Part shown: positions 33,285-42,850 of the stretch, piece after piece | Layout of the letters: each line of letters opens with the position of its first letter | Numbering within the stretch: the first letter of the stretch is position 1 | Origin: an uncultured Dysgonomonas sp. | GTDB lineage: Bacteria; Bacteroidota; Bacteroidia; Bacteroidales; Dysgonomonadaceae | Length of the DNA: 64,000 nt | NCBI RefSeq assembly: GCF_900079725.1 | Contig: NZ_LT599032.1 | Location: 556,948 to 620,947, forward strand | Reading direction: 5' to 3' | The notes under the pieces: generated by a model | Seen by the model: the letters and a program-made list of their open reading frames with translations, nothing else | The model's database searches: none | What the model was told of the DNA's origin: nothing | Position numbers and translations under genes: made by a program

Positions 33285-34583
33285 ATGGCATATACATCCC
33301 ATTCCCTTATCTCGGCAATAGCGTCCGGTTCCGGTAAAACTACAATTACTTTAGGTTTATTGAGGGCACTCCGGAACAGAGGTCTGAGTGTACAACCTTT
33401 TAAATGTGGACCGGACTATATAGACACCAAATATCATGTCCTGGCAGCAGGAACCGAATCAGTCAATCTCGACCTGTTCCTATCGTCTGAAAACCATATA
33501 AAGAATTTGTATAATAAATATTCATCGGGTAAAGATGTTTGTATTACCGAAGGTGTTATGGGACTATTCGACGGATACGACCGCATGAATGGAAGCAGTG
33601 CGCAAATAGCGGAGAAACTGGATATCCCTGTCATTTTAGTCCTGAATGCGAAGTCGATGGCTTATTCGGCGGCGGCCCTGCTTTATGGTTTCAAGAATTT
33701 CTCTGATAGGGTGAATATCGCAGGTGTCATTTTCAATTTTGTAGCTTCCGAAAGCCACTATAATTTCCTAAAAGATGCCTGTCACGATGTAGGACTTGAA
33801 CCATTAGGCTATCTGCCCAAGAATACTGATATAGAAATTCCATCCCGCCATCTGGGTTTGAATATCGACGAACAATACCGCTTCGATGATTTCGCGGACA
33901 AGGCTGCTGACCTGATAGAAAAGCATATAGATATAGATAAGCTCTTGTCCATTACAGTAAGGAGACAACCGCATATAGAAGTAACAAAAGAAACTAATGT
34001 ACCCTTACAAGGTTTAAGAATAAGTGTTGCCCGAGATTCAGCATTCAACTTCATGTACCATGAAAATATCGAATACCTGAAAAGATTAGGCACAGTATCC
34101 TACTTCAGCCCGTTATCCGACAAGCAATTACCTGAATCCGATTTTATTTACCTGCCCGGAGGATACCCCGAGTTATATCTTAGCGAATTAAGTAATAACC
34201 GGACAATGCAGGACAGTATCCGCCATTACGTTGAAGCCGGAGGTAAAGTCCTCGCCGAATGTGGAGGTATGATGTACTTATCTTCATCTATCTCCCATGA
34301 GAATGGTACTGAATACCCGATGGTAAACATTTTCGACCAAAAAGCCACAATGGAGAATATGAAGCTCAAACTGGGTTACAGACAATTCAAGTATAATGGT
34401 CTGTCGCTGAAAGGACACGAATTTCACTACTCCACAATAAATAGCGAACAACAAAGCGTTGTACAACAATACACAGCCAAAGGGCAAGCCACAGATACTA
34501 AACTATTACGCTATAAGAATGTCATCGCAGGTTACACGCATCTGTACTGGGCAGATATGGACAATCTGATGGATATATTTTAA
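33285..34583 (+). CDS. cbiA: Cobyrinate a,c-diamide synthase
   Basis: 432 residues. The N-terminal P-loop amidoligase domain shows SAIASGSGKTTITLGLLRAL, PFKCGPDYIDTKYH and TEGVMGLFDGYD. The C-terminal class I glutaminase-like domain (about 245-432) has FIYLPGGYPELY, KVLAECGGMMYL with the nucleophile cysteine in ECGG, and the late motif GYRQFKYNG...LKGHEFHYS. It amidates the a and c side chains of cob(II)yrinate using glutamine and ATP, ending the ring-building stage. It is transcribed divergently from the btuB-cbiK arm and does not sit behind a riboswitch, so it may escape cobalamin repression. Confidence 0.95.
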   Translation: MAYTSHSLISAIASGSGKTTITLGLLRALRNRGLSVQPFKCGPDYIDTKYHVLAAGTESVNLDLFLSSENHIKNLYNKYSSGKDVCITEGVMGLFDGYDRMNGSSAQIAEKLDIPVILVLNAKSMAYSAAALLYGFKNFSDRVNIAGVIFNFVASESHYNFLKDACHDVGLEPLGYLPKNTDIEIPSRHLGLNIDEQYRFDDFADKAADLIEKHIDIDKLLSITVRRQPHIEVTKETNVPLQGLRISVARDSAFNFMYHENIEYLKRLGTVSYFSPLSDKQLPESDFIYLPGGYPELYLSELSNNRTMQDSIRHYVEAGGKVLAECGGMMYLSSSISHENGTEYPMVNIFDQKATMENMKLKLGYRQFKYNGLSLKGHEFHYSTINSEQQSVVQQYTAKGQATDTKLLRYKNVIAGYTHLYWADMDNLMDIF

Positions 34584-34615
34584 GAAAAGAGACTCCTGTG
34601 CATCTATTTAGTTAT

Positions 34616-34623
34616 TATATTTG
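34616..34623 (+). promoter_or_regulatory. Promoter -7 element of the DUF456 gene
   Basis: TATATTTG, 16 bp before the ATG at 34640, is a perfect match to the -7 consensus. Confidence 0.45.
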
Positions 34624-34639
34624 TAGAAATATATAACAG

Positions 34640-35134
34640 ATGGCTATCGATATCATTCTTACCATAATAGGAGCAATTCTCATTATCACGGGCATAGTGG
34701 GTTGTATCGTGCCCGTACTACCGGGTATTCCTCTCAGCTATGCAGGTATCTTTCTTTTACATCTGACGTCGAAAGTTGAATTTTCCACTCAGTTCTTAAT
34801 CATATGGGCCATTGTTGTCATCATTGTACAAATACTCGATTTCTATATCCCGGTATGGGGTACCCAGAAATTCGGCGGAGGGAAGAAGGGTATTTGGGGT
34901 AGTGCGGTAGGGATTATCTTCGGTCTGTTCTTTCTTCAACCCTTCGGTATTATCCTTTTCCCGTTTCTAGGAGCCTTTATTGGAGAACTGATAGACGGCA
35001 AAGAACCAAAGCCCGCTCTTAAGGCCGGGTTTGGAGCTTTTATCGGATTTATGGCCGGAACTGTAATGAAACTGGCTGTAGCTTTCATTCTTGCTTTTTA
35101 CTTCTTCAAAGAGGTAATTGGTATCTTTTTCTGA
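34640..35134 (+). CDS. DUF456 membrane protein
   Basis: 164 residues, almost wholly hydrophobic, with about four to five helices (3-25, 32-50, 52-70, 85-112, 130-160). Family marks are GCIVPVLPGIPLSYAGI near the start, FYIPVWGTQKFGGGKKGIWGS and FLGAFIGELIDG, and a Gly-rich GAFIGFMAGTVMKL near the end. Function of the family is not established. It has its own promoter and follows cbiA by 56 bp, so linkage to cobalamin is probably accidental. Confidence 0.85.
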   Translation: MAIDIILTIIGAILIITGIVGCIVPVLPGIPLSYAGIFLLHLTSKVEFSTQFLIIWAIVVIIVQILDFYIPVWGTQKFGGGKKGIWGSAVGIIFGLFFLQPFGIILFPFLGAFIGELIDGKEPKPALKAGFGAFIGFMAGTVMKLAVAFILAFYFFKEVIGIFF

Positions 35135-35231
35135 AACTTTTATAGACGGCACTCTCTTTTTAACATTTACATCCACATATCACCCAAATGTTAATTAACA
35201 GATTTAAAATACAACTAAGCTAAACGATCCC

Positions 35232-35239
35232 TATATTTG
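35232..35239 (+). promoter_or_regulatory. Promoter -7 element of the hexosaminidase gene
   Basis: TATATTTG is a perfect -7 match, about 43 bp before the start codon. Confidence 0.45.
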
Positions 35240-35282
35240 TATATTATAGAGAACCCTTAATTAAAATTAAATCGTTATGCTA

Positions 35283-37682
35283 ATGAAAAAACTAGTTCCT
35301 TTGTTTTCTCTGACAGCTATGGTACTGATAACGTCGTGCAACGGTCCGGAACCAACTGTAGAGAAGCCTTACAACCAAAGTATAAACATTACTCCTATCC
35401 CGCTCGAACTGATACAAAAGCAAGACACTTTCAAGCTTTCTAAGAGGATTGTTTTCGTCGCAGGCAATACAGATATAGAAAAGGTTGCTGCTTATTTTTC
35501 CGCAAAGATAAAGGCCTCAACCGGATATGACCTTAAAACAGTAAAAGACAAACCGGCTTCTGATTACATAAGCCTGAATATTGTACCCGACCTCACTCTC
35601 AATGATGAAGGATATACATTAGACATAACACATCAAGGTATAGATATACAGGCGAAAACGGCCCAAGGATTATTCTATGGCATGCAAACAGTTATGCAGT
35701 TACTGCCTGCCGAAATAGAAAGTCCTACCCTTATTAAAAATATAGCATGGAATATTCCGGCAGTAACAGTCAAAGATGAACCCCGGTTCAAATATCGAGG
35801 ATTGCATCTCGATGTATGCCGCCATTTTGTCGATGTGGACTTTATCAAGAAGCAACTGGACGTGTTAGCCATGTTCAAAATCAACAGATTCCACTGGCAT
35901 CTGACAGAAGATCAGGCCTGGCGCATCGAGATAAAGAAATACCCTAAACTGACAGAGATGGGCGCTGTACGCACCGAAGGGGAAGGAAACACCTATGGAC
36001 CATTCTTCTATACACAGGAACAGGTGAAAGAAATAGTAGCCTATGCCAAAGAACGATTCATAGAGGTGATACCCGAAATCGAACTTCCGGGACATGCTGT
36101 AGCAGCATTACACGCTTATCCGGAATTTTCATGTACCGGAGAACCAATCGAAGTACGCAATATCTGGGGCGTTGCAACGGATGTTTTCTGTGCAGGGAAC
36201 GATTCCGTGTTCCAGTTTCTTGAAGATGTGATAGCCGAAGTAGTCCCTCTGTTCGAGAGCGAGTATTTCCACATAGGCGGAGATGAGTGCCCTAAACTGC
36301 GTTGGGAGAAGTGTCCTAAATGTCAGGCACGCATCAAAGAACTGGGGCTAAAAGGCAATAAAGAACACAGCGCAGAAGAAAAGCTCCAAAGCTACTTCGT
36401 TCAGCGCATAGAGAAGGTACTGCTGAAGCATAACAAGAAAATGATCGGCTGGGACGAAATACTCGAAGGTGGGCTAGCGCCATCTGCAACCGTTATGAGT
36501 TGGCGGGGAGAAGAAGGCGGCATTGCCTCGGCAAATATGGGACATGATGTAATTATGACCCCGGGAGCATGGCTATATGTGGACAAGTATCAGGGAGATC
36601 CCAATCTCCAGACAGTAACCATAGGCGGATATCTGACATTAAGCAAAGTCTATAATTACGAACCTGTTCCGGGACTAATAGATGACGATAAGAAGCACCA
36701 CATACTGGGGGCTCAGGCGAATATGTGGAATGAATATAATTATACAGGAGAAGAAATGGAGTATGATATATACCCACGCATAATAGCCTTATCTGAATTA
36801 ACCTGGTCTGCAAAAGAAAACAAGAGTTATGAAGATTTCGAACGACGTATCGATAACCAACGTGTACGTCTCGATATGCACGGTATCAATTACTATATCC
36901 CTATGCCTGAAGACAAAAGCCCTCATATGATAAAATACTGGGGTGATTCTGTCAGCGCGCCATTCTCCTGTAATTTTGTAGTATTTACAGATCAGGCAAC
37001 ACTTGATTTCAAAACAACCGAACCTGCCAGAATGGTTTATACAACGGACGGAAGCGAACCTACACTGAAATCGGAGGTATTTACAAAACCATTGACATTT
37101 ACAGAAAACACAACACTGAAAATACGTTCGGTACTGCTTTCTGATAAAATGAGTCCTGTACGCACAATTACAATAGAAAAACAAACATATGCGCCTGCTG
37201 TAGAAAAAGAAAAAAATGCTAAACCCGGACTAACAGCGGAGTATTATAAAGGCTATGTAAGAACAGTTGCCGAATTGAATGGAAAAACTCCAACTGAAAC
37301 CGAACAGGTAGCAACACCTCAGGACACCAAATACAGAGTCAAAGACTATATGGAAGTATATGCCGACGATTTCTATTCTTATATTCTGACGGGATATATA
37401 AATATTCCTGAAGATGGAATATATTATTTCAATACGGATAGTGAATTATGGTTGGACGCCACATACTTAATCTCTAATGAAAAAGATAATAGCGGCACAG
37501 CCCGACGATTCTCCCGCAGCGACAAGTCCATCGCTCTGGCAAAAGGCCCTCATGCTATTAAAATAGTAAGGCTAGGTGCTATATTCGGAGGCTGGCCTAC
37601 ACAATGGGACCCGGTAATGCTATCGATACGCAAAGCCGATCAACCGGAGTTTACTCTTATGGATGCTTCTTATTTTAAATAA
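35283..37682 (+). CDS. GH20 beta-N-acetylhexosaminidase lipoprotein with C-terminal PA14-like domain
   Basis: 799 residues from MKKLVPLF (ATG 35283; an in-frame ATG at 35277 adds only two residues). Lipobox LITSC. The N-terminal GH20b domain (about 30-150) precedes the GH20 barrel (about 155-510): RYRGLHLDVCRHF-like opening, INRFHWHLTEDQAWRIEI, PEIELPGHAVAAL and catalytic Asp334-Glu335 in HIGGDECPK. Then an FN3-like chitobiase/hexosaminidase segment (TTDGSEPTLKSEVF) and a PA14-type domain (from about 650: LTAEYYKGY, DDFYSYILTGYINIPEDGIY). It removes terminal GlcNAc or GalNAc from glycans at the cell surface or periplasm. Own promoter and terminator; no polysaccharide-utilisation locus alongside. 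Confidence 0.93.
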   Translation: MKKLVPLFSLTAMVLITSCNGPEPTVEKPYNQSINITPIPLELIQKQDTFKLSKRIVFVAGNTDIEKVAAYFSAKIKASTGYDLKTVKDKPASDYISLNIVPDLTLNDEGYTLDITHQGIDIQAKTAQGLFYGMQTVMQLLPAEIESPTLIKNIAWNIPAVTVKDEPRFKYRGLHLDVCRHFVDVDFIKKQLDVLAMFKINRFHWHLTEDQAWRIEIKKYPKLTEMGAVRTEGEGNTYGPFFYTQEQVKEIVAYAKERFIEVIPEIELPGHAVAALHAYPEFSCTGEPIEVRNIWGVATDVFCAGNDSVFQFLEDVIAEVVPLFESEYFHIGGDECPKLRWEKCPKCQARIKELGLKGNKEHSAEEKLQSYFVQRIEKVLLKHNKKMIGWDEILEGGLAPSATVMSWRGEEGGIASANMGHDVIMTPGAWLYVDKYQGDPNLQTVTIGGYLTLSKVYNYEPVPGLIDDDKKHHILGAQANMWNEYNYTGEEMEYDIYPRIIALSELTWSAKENKSYEDFERRIDNQRVRLDMHGINYYIPMPEDKSPHMIKYWGDSVSAPFSCNFVVFTDQATLDFKTTEPARMVYTTDGSEPTLKSEVFTKPLTFTENTTLKIRSVLLSDKMSPVRTITIEKQTYAPAVEKEKNAKPGLTAEYYKGYVRTVAELNGKTPTETEQVATPQDTKYRVKDYMEVYADDFYSYILTGYINIPEDGIYYFNTDSELWLDATYLISNEKDNSGTARRFSRSDKSIALAKGPHAIKIVRLGAIFGGWPTQWDPVMLSIRKADQPEFTLMDASYFK

Positions 37683-37703
37683 AAGCTTTTGGTTAGATTT
37701 TTG

Positions 37704-37737
37704 AAAGCCCTTGAAGAAATATTTCTTCAAGGGCTTT
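37704..37737 (+). terminator. Intrinsic terminator after the hexosaminidase gene
   Basis: Perfect 34-bp palindrome: arms of 17 bp (37704-37720, AAAGCCCTTGAAGAAAT, and its complement 37721-37737), then TTCTTTTTCTTTC. The convergent TPR gene ends 48 bp further on and may use it too. Confidence 0.8.
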
Positions 37738-37785
37738 TCTTTTTCTTTCAAGATTAGAAATCATTTAACAGATTCAATCTCAAGC

Positions 37786-40002
37786 TTATCCCATTTTGTA
37801 TTTTATCTGATCGAATAAGTAAGGAAATATCCTCTCATCTACACCATGGTTAATAAGAGTAACTCTATCTGCATCGAAAAGCATCTGAAACAACTCAAAA
37901 TCATTATCCTGATATAACGCTTGCTTATAATATTCGACCGCTTCCTTCTTGTTTCCCATGCACATCTCCACATGACCGGCATTCAGATAATCATGCACAG
38001 TAGGTTTGCCTGTCAGTATCCGGCTGTAATATTTTTGAGCAAGATCATATTTCTTTTGTAAGAAAGCAGTCCATGCAATCGGACGCTGAGCCTTCACCCC
38101 TTTGCTATCGAGCAATTCTACTTTGAAATAAGTGTTCAATGCTTGTTCATAATCGTTCAGTTCGAGATAGCAATGACCTATATTCAATTCTATATTTATA
38201 TTATCAGGAGTCAGTTTTGCTGCTTTCTTATAATATTCCAGAGATAATTCAGGTTGTTTCTGCGAACGGTACAATTGAGCGATACGCTTAATTATCCACG
38301 AGTCGTTAGGCTTCAGTAAATCTGCTTGCAGATAAGCATCGAGAGCACCCCCCAGATCATTAATCATCTGCCTGCAATAACCAACCTTCTGCCATATATC
38401 GTCGCTTTGATTATCTATAGCTATAAGCCTGTTGAAGATATTAAGTGCTTCACCGAAATTATTTTTATCAAAACAATACAGTGCGATTTTCTTCATATCT
38501 TCTATATTTGAGATAAGCGGAGCTATAGATTTCTTATCATAGAAATTGAGGCTTAGCCTGAATATATCATAGAAACTGTTTCGGTAAGGATTCAGTTTGA
38601 AAAAACGGTACAAATCCTGAATATACTGATTTGACACCACCTCTTCATCTATAGCCGGATTCATTTCTTTAGCCTCCTTTTGCAATTGTTTGATCTCTTC
38701 CGATTCGGCACCCATACGTCCGAGCATCATTTCGCGCTGGGTAGCGGGAATCTGCAAAAGACTCAGGCAGAATGAATACTTATCGGAGTTACACATATGT
38801 CCCGAATCTACAACTGCAGCCTGTAGCAGAGCACTCTTCTTCTCTTCGGGGAACAGTGTCGAAAATTCGGAGTAAGAAGGATCGAACGGTAAGAACCAGT
38901 TACCCATATCGGAGAAAAATGAAAAGTTCTTTAATCCGGAGAAAGTAGAATGGAACACATCTGCTCCTTCCATTTGCAAATTGGAATACTCCTGTAGCTT
39001 TTTACCCAGGCCGGACTCTTCAAGTTCTTTTTGCCATTCAGGATTCTTCTCCGAAAAATCGGAATCGCCTCCCATCAGTTCATCCATATTGAGTTTTCTT
39101 CCTGCCAGATTATTGAACTTCATCATCTCGGGAAGTATCTCTTCCTTGATTTTTTTGGTTATCTGTTCCGTTTCGCGGGAACGAATAAGTTGTATGATTG
39201 TTCTTAATACGGCTTTCTTAAATTCCGGTTTTTCGGAAAGTGTATCCAGTTGACTTTGTAATTCGGGATACAATGACCAACGGACATCATACATTTGCAT
39301 CACAACAACCAGCCCCACGATTGCCCTGGCCCTCAGCTGTATATTATCTAAGGCTGAAGCCTGCATCAATACCTGTATTTTCCGAAAATCGAAACGGTGA
39401 AACAGGCTCAAAGTAATCGCCGACAGAAACAGGCTTTTTTCGCGTACAGGCAAACTAAAATTGGTAATAAACGAAATATAATCGTTAAAGTCATTCACAT
39501 CGGCCCGCGGTGAAACAAATACCATATTGAAGATATCAGAAGCTATACGCTCACGTTTTACGGCCAGTTCCCGTTTCTTATTTGTTTTTTCCTCGCCATC
39601 TTCGAGTAAATCGACCAGGGCAATAGAGTCAGCCACATCTTTCAGCTGCGAAGTATAGCCGGACACTGTTCCGTTTTTCAGTGAATTAATACGATACTTT
39701 TCATAAAAAACATTCGAAGACTCTATTCTCAGCAACTCATCTGCCGAGTCATCTGCCAGTTCATACAATGAACGTAATAGATTATTATACACACTCTCCC
39801 GCTCTGGGTCTTCAACACCCTCGAAGAGATAATGGAGCATGAATTTATAATTTGTCTCCAACTCACTGAGGGTTTCAGAAATTTTCCAATCCTGTGTATT
39901 TATTGTCAGTTTCATTAATGACTCAAAGGCATCTTTCAACTGTCTTTTTGACAGGTTTTGAAGAATCTCTTTCTTTAATGAAATTATGTCGCGGCTATTC
40001 AT
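37786..40002 (-). CDS. Large tetratricopeptide (TPR) repeat protein
   Basis: 738 residues, no signal peptide or membrane helix, so probably cytoplasmic. The first 440 residues are helical and unfamiliar. TPR-like repeats fill about 500-715: ALYCFDKNNFGEALNIFNRLIAIDNQS, AYLQADLLKPND, QKQPELSLEYYKKAAKLTPDN, LELNDYEQALNTYFKVELLD and GNKKEAVEYYKQALYQDND. Similar proteins occur widely in Bacteroidales without a known function; it is likely a scaffold. It lies 47 bp downstream of the antiporter gene on the same strand, so the two may be co-transcribed. Confidence 0.8.
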   Translation of the reverse strand: MNSRDIISLKKEILQNLSKRQLKDAFESLMKLTINTQDWKISETLSELETNYKFMLHYLFEGVEDPERESVYNNLLRSLYELADDSADELLRIESSNVFYEKYRINSLKNGTVSGYTSQLKDVADSIALVDLLEDGEEKTNKKRELAVKRERIASDIFNMVFVSPRADVNDFNDYISFITNFSLPVREKSLFLSAITLSLFHRFDFRKIQVLMQASALDNIQLRARAIVGLVVVMQMYDVRWSLYPELQSQLDTLSEKPEFKKAVLRTIIQLIRSRETEQITKKIKEEILPEMMKFNNLAGRKLNMDELMGGDSDFSEKNPEWQKELEESGLGKKLQEYSNLQMEGADVFHSTFSGLKNFSFFSDMGNWFLPFDPSYSEFSTLFPEEKKSALLQAAVVDSGHMCNSDKYSFCLSLLQIPATQREMMLGRMGAESEEIKQLQKEAKEMNPAIDEEVVSNQYIQDLYRFFKLNPYRNSFYDIFRLSLNFYDKKSIAPLISNIEDMKKIALYCFDKNNFGEALNIFNRLIAIDNQSDDIWQKVGYCRQMINDLGGALDAYLQADLLKPNDSWIIKRIAQLYRSQKQPELSLEYYKKAAKLTPDNINIELNIGHCYLELNDYEQALNTYFKVELLDSKGVKAQRPIAWTAFLQKKYDLAQKYYSRILTGKPTVHDYLNAGHVEMCMGNKKEAVEYYKQALYQDNDFELFQMLFDADRVTLINHGVDERIFPYLFDQIKYKMG

Positions 40003-40049
40003 ACTTTAGTTACGAGTTATAAGTTGCAAATTTACCAGAGTTCCGGCAA

Positions 40050-42341
40050 TTAATTAGTTAGGACTAAAGTAGAGGGTGCATCTTTCATTAGTCTAGGATT
40101 TCTGCTATCCAGTTCCTTCCAGCTATTGAGGCTTATCATTATCAGATCCTGCTTTTTCAGAATATCACTATCTATAGGGATATTATTATTCCAAAGCTGG
40201 AACAGATAAGGGTTTATCGCCTTAATCGCACGGACGGATTTTATAAAATCCATCGAGGTATCCATCAGCCCGATAGCATCCCAAAGGGTAATCCGCACAT
40301 ACGAATTTTCGGCCAGCCGTTCCATGAAATCTCCTACAAAGATGTCGTCCTCGTCGAGTATAGGAACAAAAATATTCCTCATACTTACCAGTCCTTTATC
40401 TATACCTCTATCAACAAATATGCCAACCGGCATATCGCTCTTGGAAACAATGGTACGTTGTCCTTCGTCGAGGGGAGCCAGCAGCATGCGGCTCCATTTT
40501 TTCTGATTTCCTAATTTGGTAAGTAAATAATTAGGTAAATGAAGTATCCTGTTAGAGAAGCCAAGGAAGCGTCCCAGAACATTATCTGACAAAACAGAGC
40601 CTTGATATCCTATCAGCAGGAAGTCATATTCCCCTTTATTTGCTATCTTGGCAACACTATTATTGGTATCTCCCACTACCTTGAATACCGGAATGAAATT
40701 TTGTTGCAGGCTATGTGCTTCCTCTTCCACCGGCTTAAACATTTCCTCCTCTTCTTCCTCTATACCATATTGATACAACAGGTTTCCTTCTGAAAGATGA
40801 AGCATTGTCAACTCCGAACTCGCCTGTTTCTTCCTTATGAAACTATTAGCTACAAACATCAGTTTACGCCCCATTTCAGGGCTCTGAAACCAAACCAATA
40901 TTTTATATTTATCCTCCTGAACGAGATCGGTATCTGTTTGTTTTTTCTTGAATACTTTATCTATAAGACTTAATAAAGGAGATGTCATAAAAGTAGTGGT
41001 AAGTGCCATCACAACCATCATAGCAAAGACTTCGGGTGTAAGAATACCAAGATCAAGTCCAATATTAAGTACAACCAATTCCATCAGTCCCCTTGTATTC
41101 ATCAATGCGCCGATGGTAAGGCTGTCTTTCCAGTTATTCCCGACAAATCGTGCGGCAATTGCGCTTCCCATTGTCTTTCCAAAAATGGCAAGGAAAACGA
41201 TCCCTCCGCAGATCATCCATAAACCGGGTTCGTTGAGTAGTCCTATTTCTGTGCGTAAACCTGTAAAGACAAAGAATAAAGGCAGCAATAGTACCAATGA
41301 TACGTCTTCTATTTTTTCGGTAAACAGATTCCTGAAGTTAAGATTGGGAGGCATAATCACACCTGCCAGAAATGCCCCGAACAGCGCATGTATTCCTATT
41401 ACTTCAGTAGCATAAGCGGACAGAAACAGTATTAAGAAAAAGACTCCTATAACCGACTTGCTTATGGTCCTGTTAGAAGATTGCAAATCGGCTATCCGTT
41501 TCAGGAAAGGACGCACAATCTTAAACATGGCCAGTACATATAATAGCGCCAAAAGGATGATGAACAACGAGCTGGCAAATGAGCCTGCCTTAACAACGGC
41601 AATAACGGCAGCCAACAAGCACCAGGCAGTAATATCGTCTATTGCAGCACATGTAATTATGGTAGCACCCAAGGGAGTTTTATTAATTCCTCTTTCGTGT
41701 ATAATGCGTGCCATAACAGGGAATGCCGCAATACTCATCGCAATACCCATAAATAAGGCAAACGGCAGAAATACCGTACTCTGATGTGTAAAATTTCCAA
41801 ACAAATAGTATGCAACAAGAACCCCTAATGTAAAACAGACGGCAATACTGGTATGGCTGATAATAAGAGCATTATTGGCCCGATTTTTTAAAGTTTTCAA
41901 ATTCAGCTCCATGCCTACGATAAACATAAACAGGATAAGGCCTATCTGACTGAGAAACCGTATATTTTCCAAGGAGGAAACCGGAAAAAGGAATTCGGAT
42001 ATCTGAGGAAAATAATGCCCAAGAAGAGAGGGTCCGAGAACTACTCCTGCAAAAATCTCACCTACGACGGTAGGCTGTCCTATCTTTTGGCATATCCAGC
42101 CGAATATTCTTACAGCCAACAGGATAACAACTATCTGCAACAATAATATAGCTACGGGCGCGGCGAAGTCTTCGCTCAGATGATGCATAAAATCGCTCCA
42201 GGCAGAAGTGGTTGACGCCAATCCGTATACGTTTTGTTTAGCTTCGAGATTATGTCTTCCGACTCTGACGATAAAATATATCAGTGCCGAAAACAGGCCT
42301 ATGATAGATGTGTAAAATACAAGGTTTCTATATTTTTTCAT
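40050..42341 (-). CDS. CPA2-type (Kef-like) cation:proton antiporter with C-terminal USP-like region
   Basis: 763 residues. A first helix at 7-25, then a Na+/H+ exchanger domain (about 55-450) with some 12 helices: VGEIFAGVVLGPSLLG, LILFMFIVGMELNLKTL, GIAMSIAAFPVMARII, TIITCAAIDDITAWCLLAAV (the paired acidic DD typical of ion transport) and LMNTRGLMELVVLNIGL. Residues about 470-763 are soluble and resemble universal stress protein domains (LMFVANSFIRKKQASSELTML; YDFLLIGYQGSVLSDNVLGRFLG). No obvious TrkA-N motif is seen. It exchanges K+ or Na+ for protons; the ion is not known. Confidence 0.87.
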   Translation of the reverse strand: MKKYRNLVFYTSIIGLFSALIYFIVRVGRHNLEAKQNVYGLASTTSAWSDFMHHLSEDFAAPVAILLLQIVVILLAVRIFGWICQKIGQPTVVGEIFAGVVLGPSLLGHYFPQISEFLFPVSSLENIRFLSQIGLILFMFIVGMELNLKTLKNRANNALIISHTSIAVCFTLGVLVAYYLFGNFTHQSTVFLPFALFMGIAMSIAAFPVMARIIHERGINKTPLGATIITCAAIDDITAWCLLAAVIAVVKAGSFASSLFIILLALLYVLAMFKIVRPFLKRIADLQSSNRTISKSVIGVFFLILFLSAYATEVIGIHALFGAFLAGVIMPPNLNFRNLFTEKIEDVSLVLLLPLFFVFTGLRTEIGLLNEPGLWMICGGIVFLAIFGKTMGSAIAARFVGNNWKDSLTIGALMNTRGLMELVVLNIGLDLGILTPEVFAMMVVMALTTTFMTSPLLSLIDKVFKKKQTDTDLVQEDKYKILVWFQSPEMGRKLMFVANSFIRKKQASSELTMLHLSEGNLLYQYGIEEEEEEMFKPVEEEAHSLQQNFIPVFKVVGDTNNSVAKIANKGEYDFLLIGYQGSVLSDNVLGRFLGFSNRILHLPNYLLTKLGNQKKWSRMLLAPLDEGQRTIVSKSDMPVGIFVDRGIDKGLVSMRNIFVPILDEDDIFVGDFMERLAENSYVRITLWDAIGLMDTSMDFIKSVRAIKAINPYLFQLWNNNIPIDSDILKKQDLIMISLNSWKELDSRNPRLMKDAPSTLVLTN

Positions 42342-42850
42342 AAACTTAATCAGCTGTTTATGAGCTCACTTTTTTCTTTCTGATGCAAAGGTACAATTTT
42401 TAAATGATAATCCGACACTTCAATCCGGCACGAAAAAATAGCAAATATTGTTTCTGCACGATATTTATCTATATATAAATAATTTGTGATATGATAGTCT
42501 GACTATACAATATTTATATCATTATTTCGTTATTTTTATTATAAAAGATGTGTCTATAAGCTTAACAGTTAATATAGCGAAGATTTGCATAGTAACCTGT
42601 AGAGACTTAAATAAGTGATAGTTAAGGAGGGGTATAAGAAGAGGCTTTATCAAGGACTTAAAACCCTTGATAAAGTGTTAAATAGCTATACATTTGTTAA
42701 AAAATAGCTTTAAAAGTATGTATTAATCCAAATTTAAACCCGAACTTATCAGGAATTTATTATATAATAATTATCTTTGCAGCGTTTTTCTATAACTATA
42801 AATATTACAAAACTTTACGATTTCGATTTTTCGAGCCAAAAATAAACTTT
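42342..42850. other. Intergenic region between divergent genes, with promoter at 42772-42780
   Basis: 509 bp, AT-rich, no ORF or RNA gene seen. TATCTTTGC at 42772-42780 is a perfect -7 box for the lipoprotein gene on the plus strand and leaves a leader of about 65 nt. An imperfect inverted pair lies near 42647-42673 (TATCAAGGACTTAAA/CCCTTGATAAAG). Confidence 0.5.
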
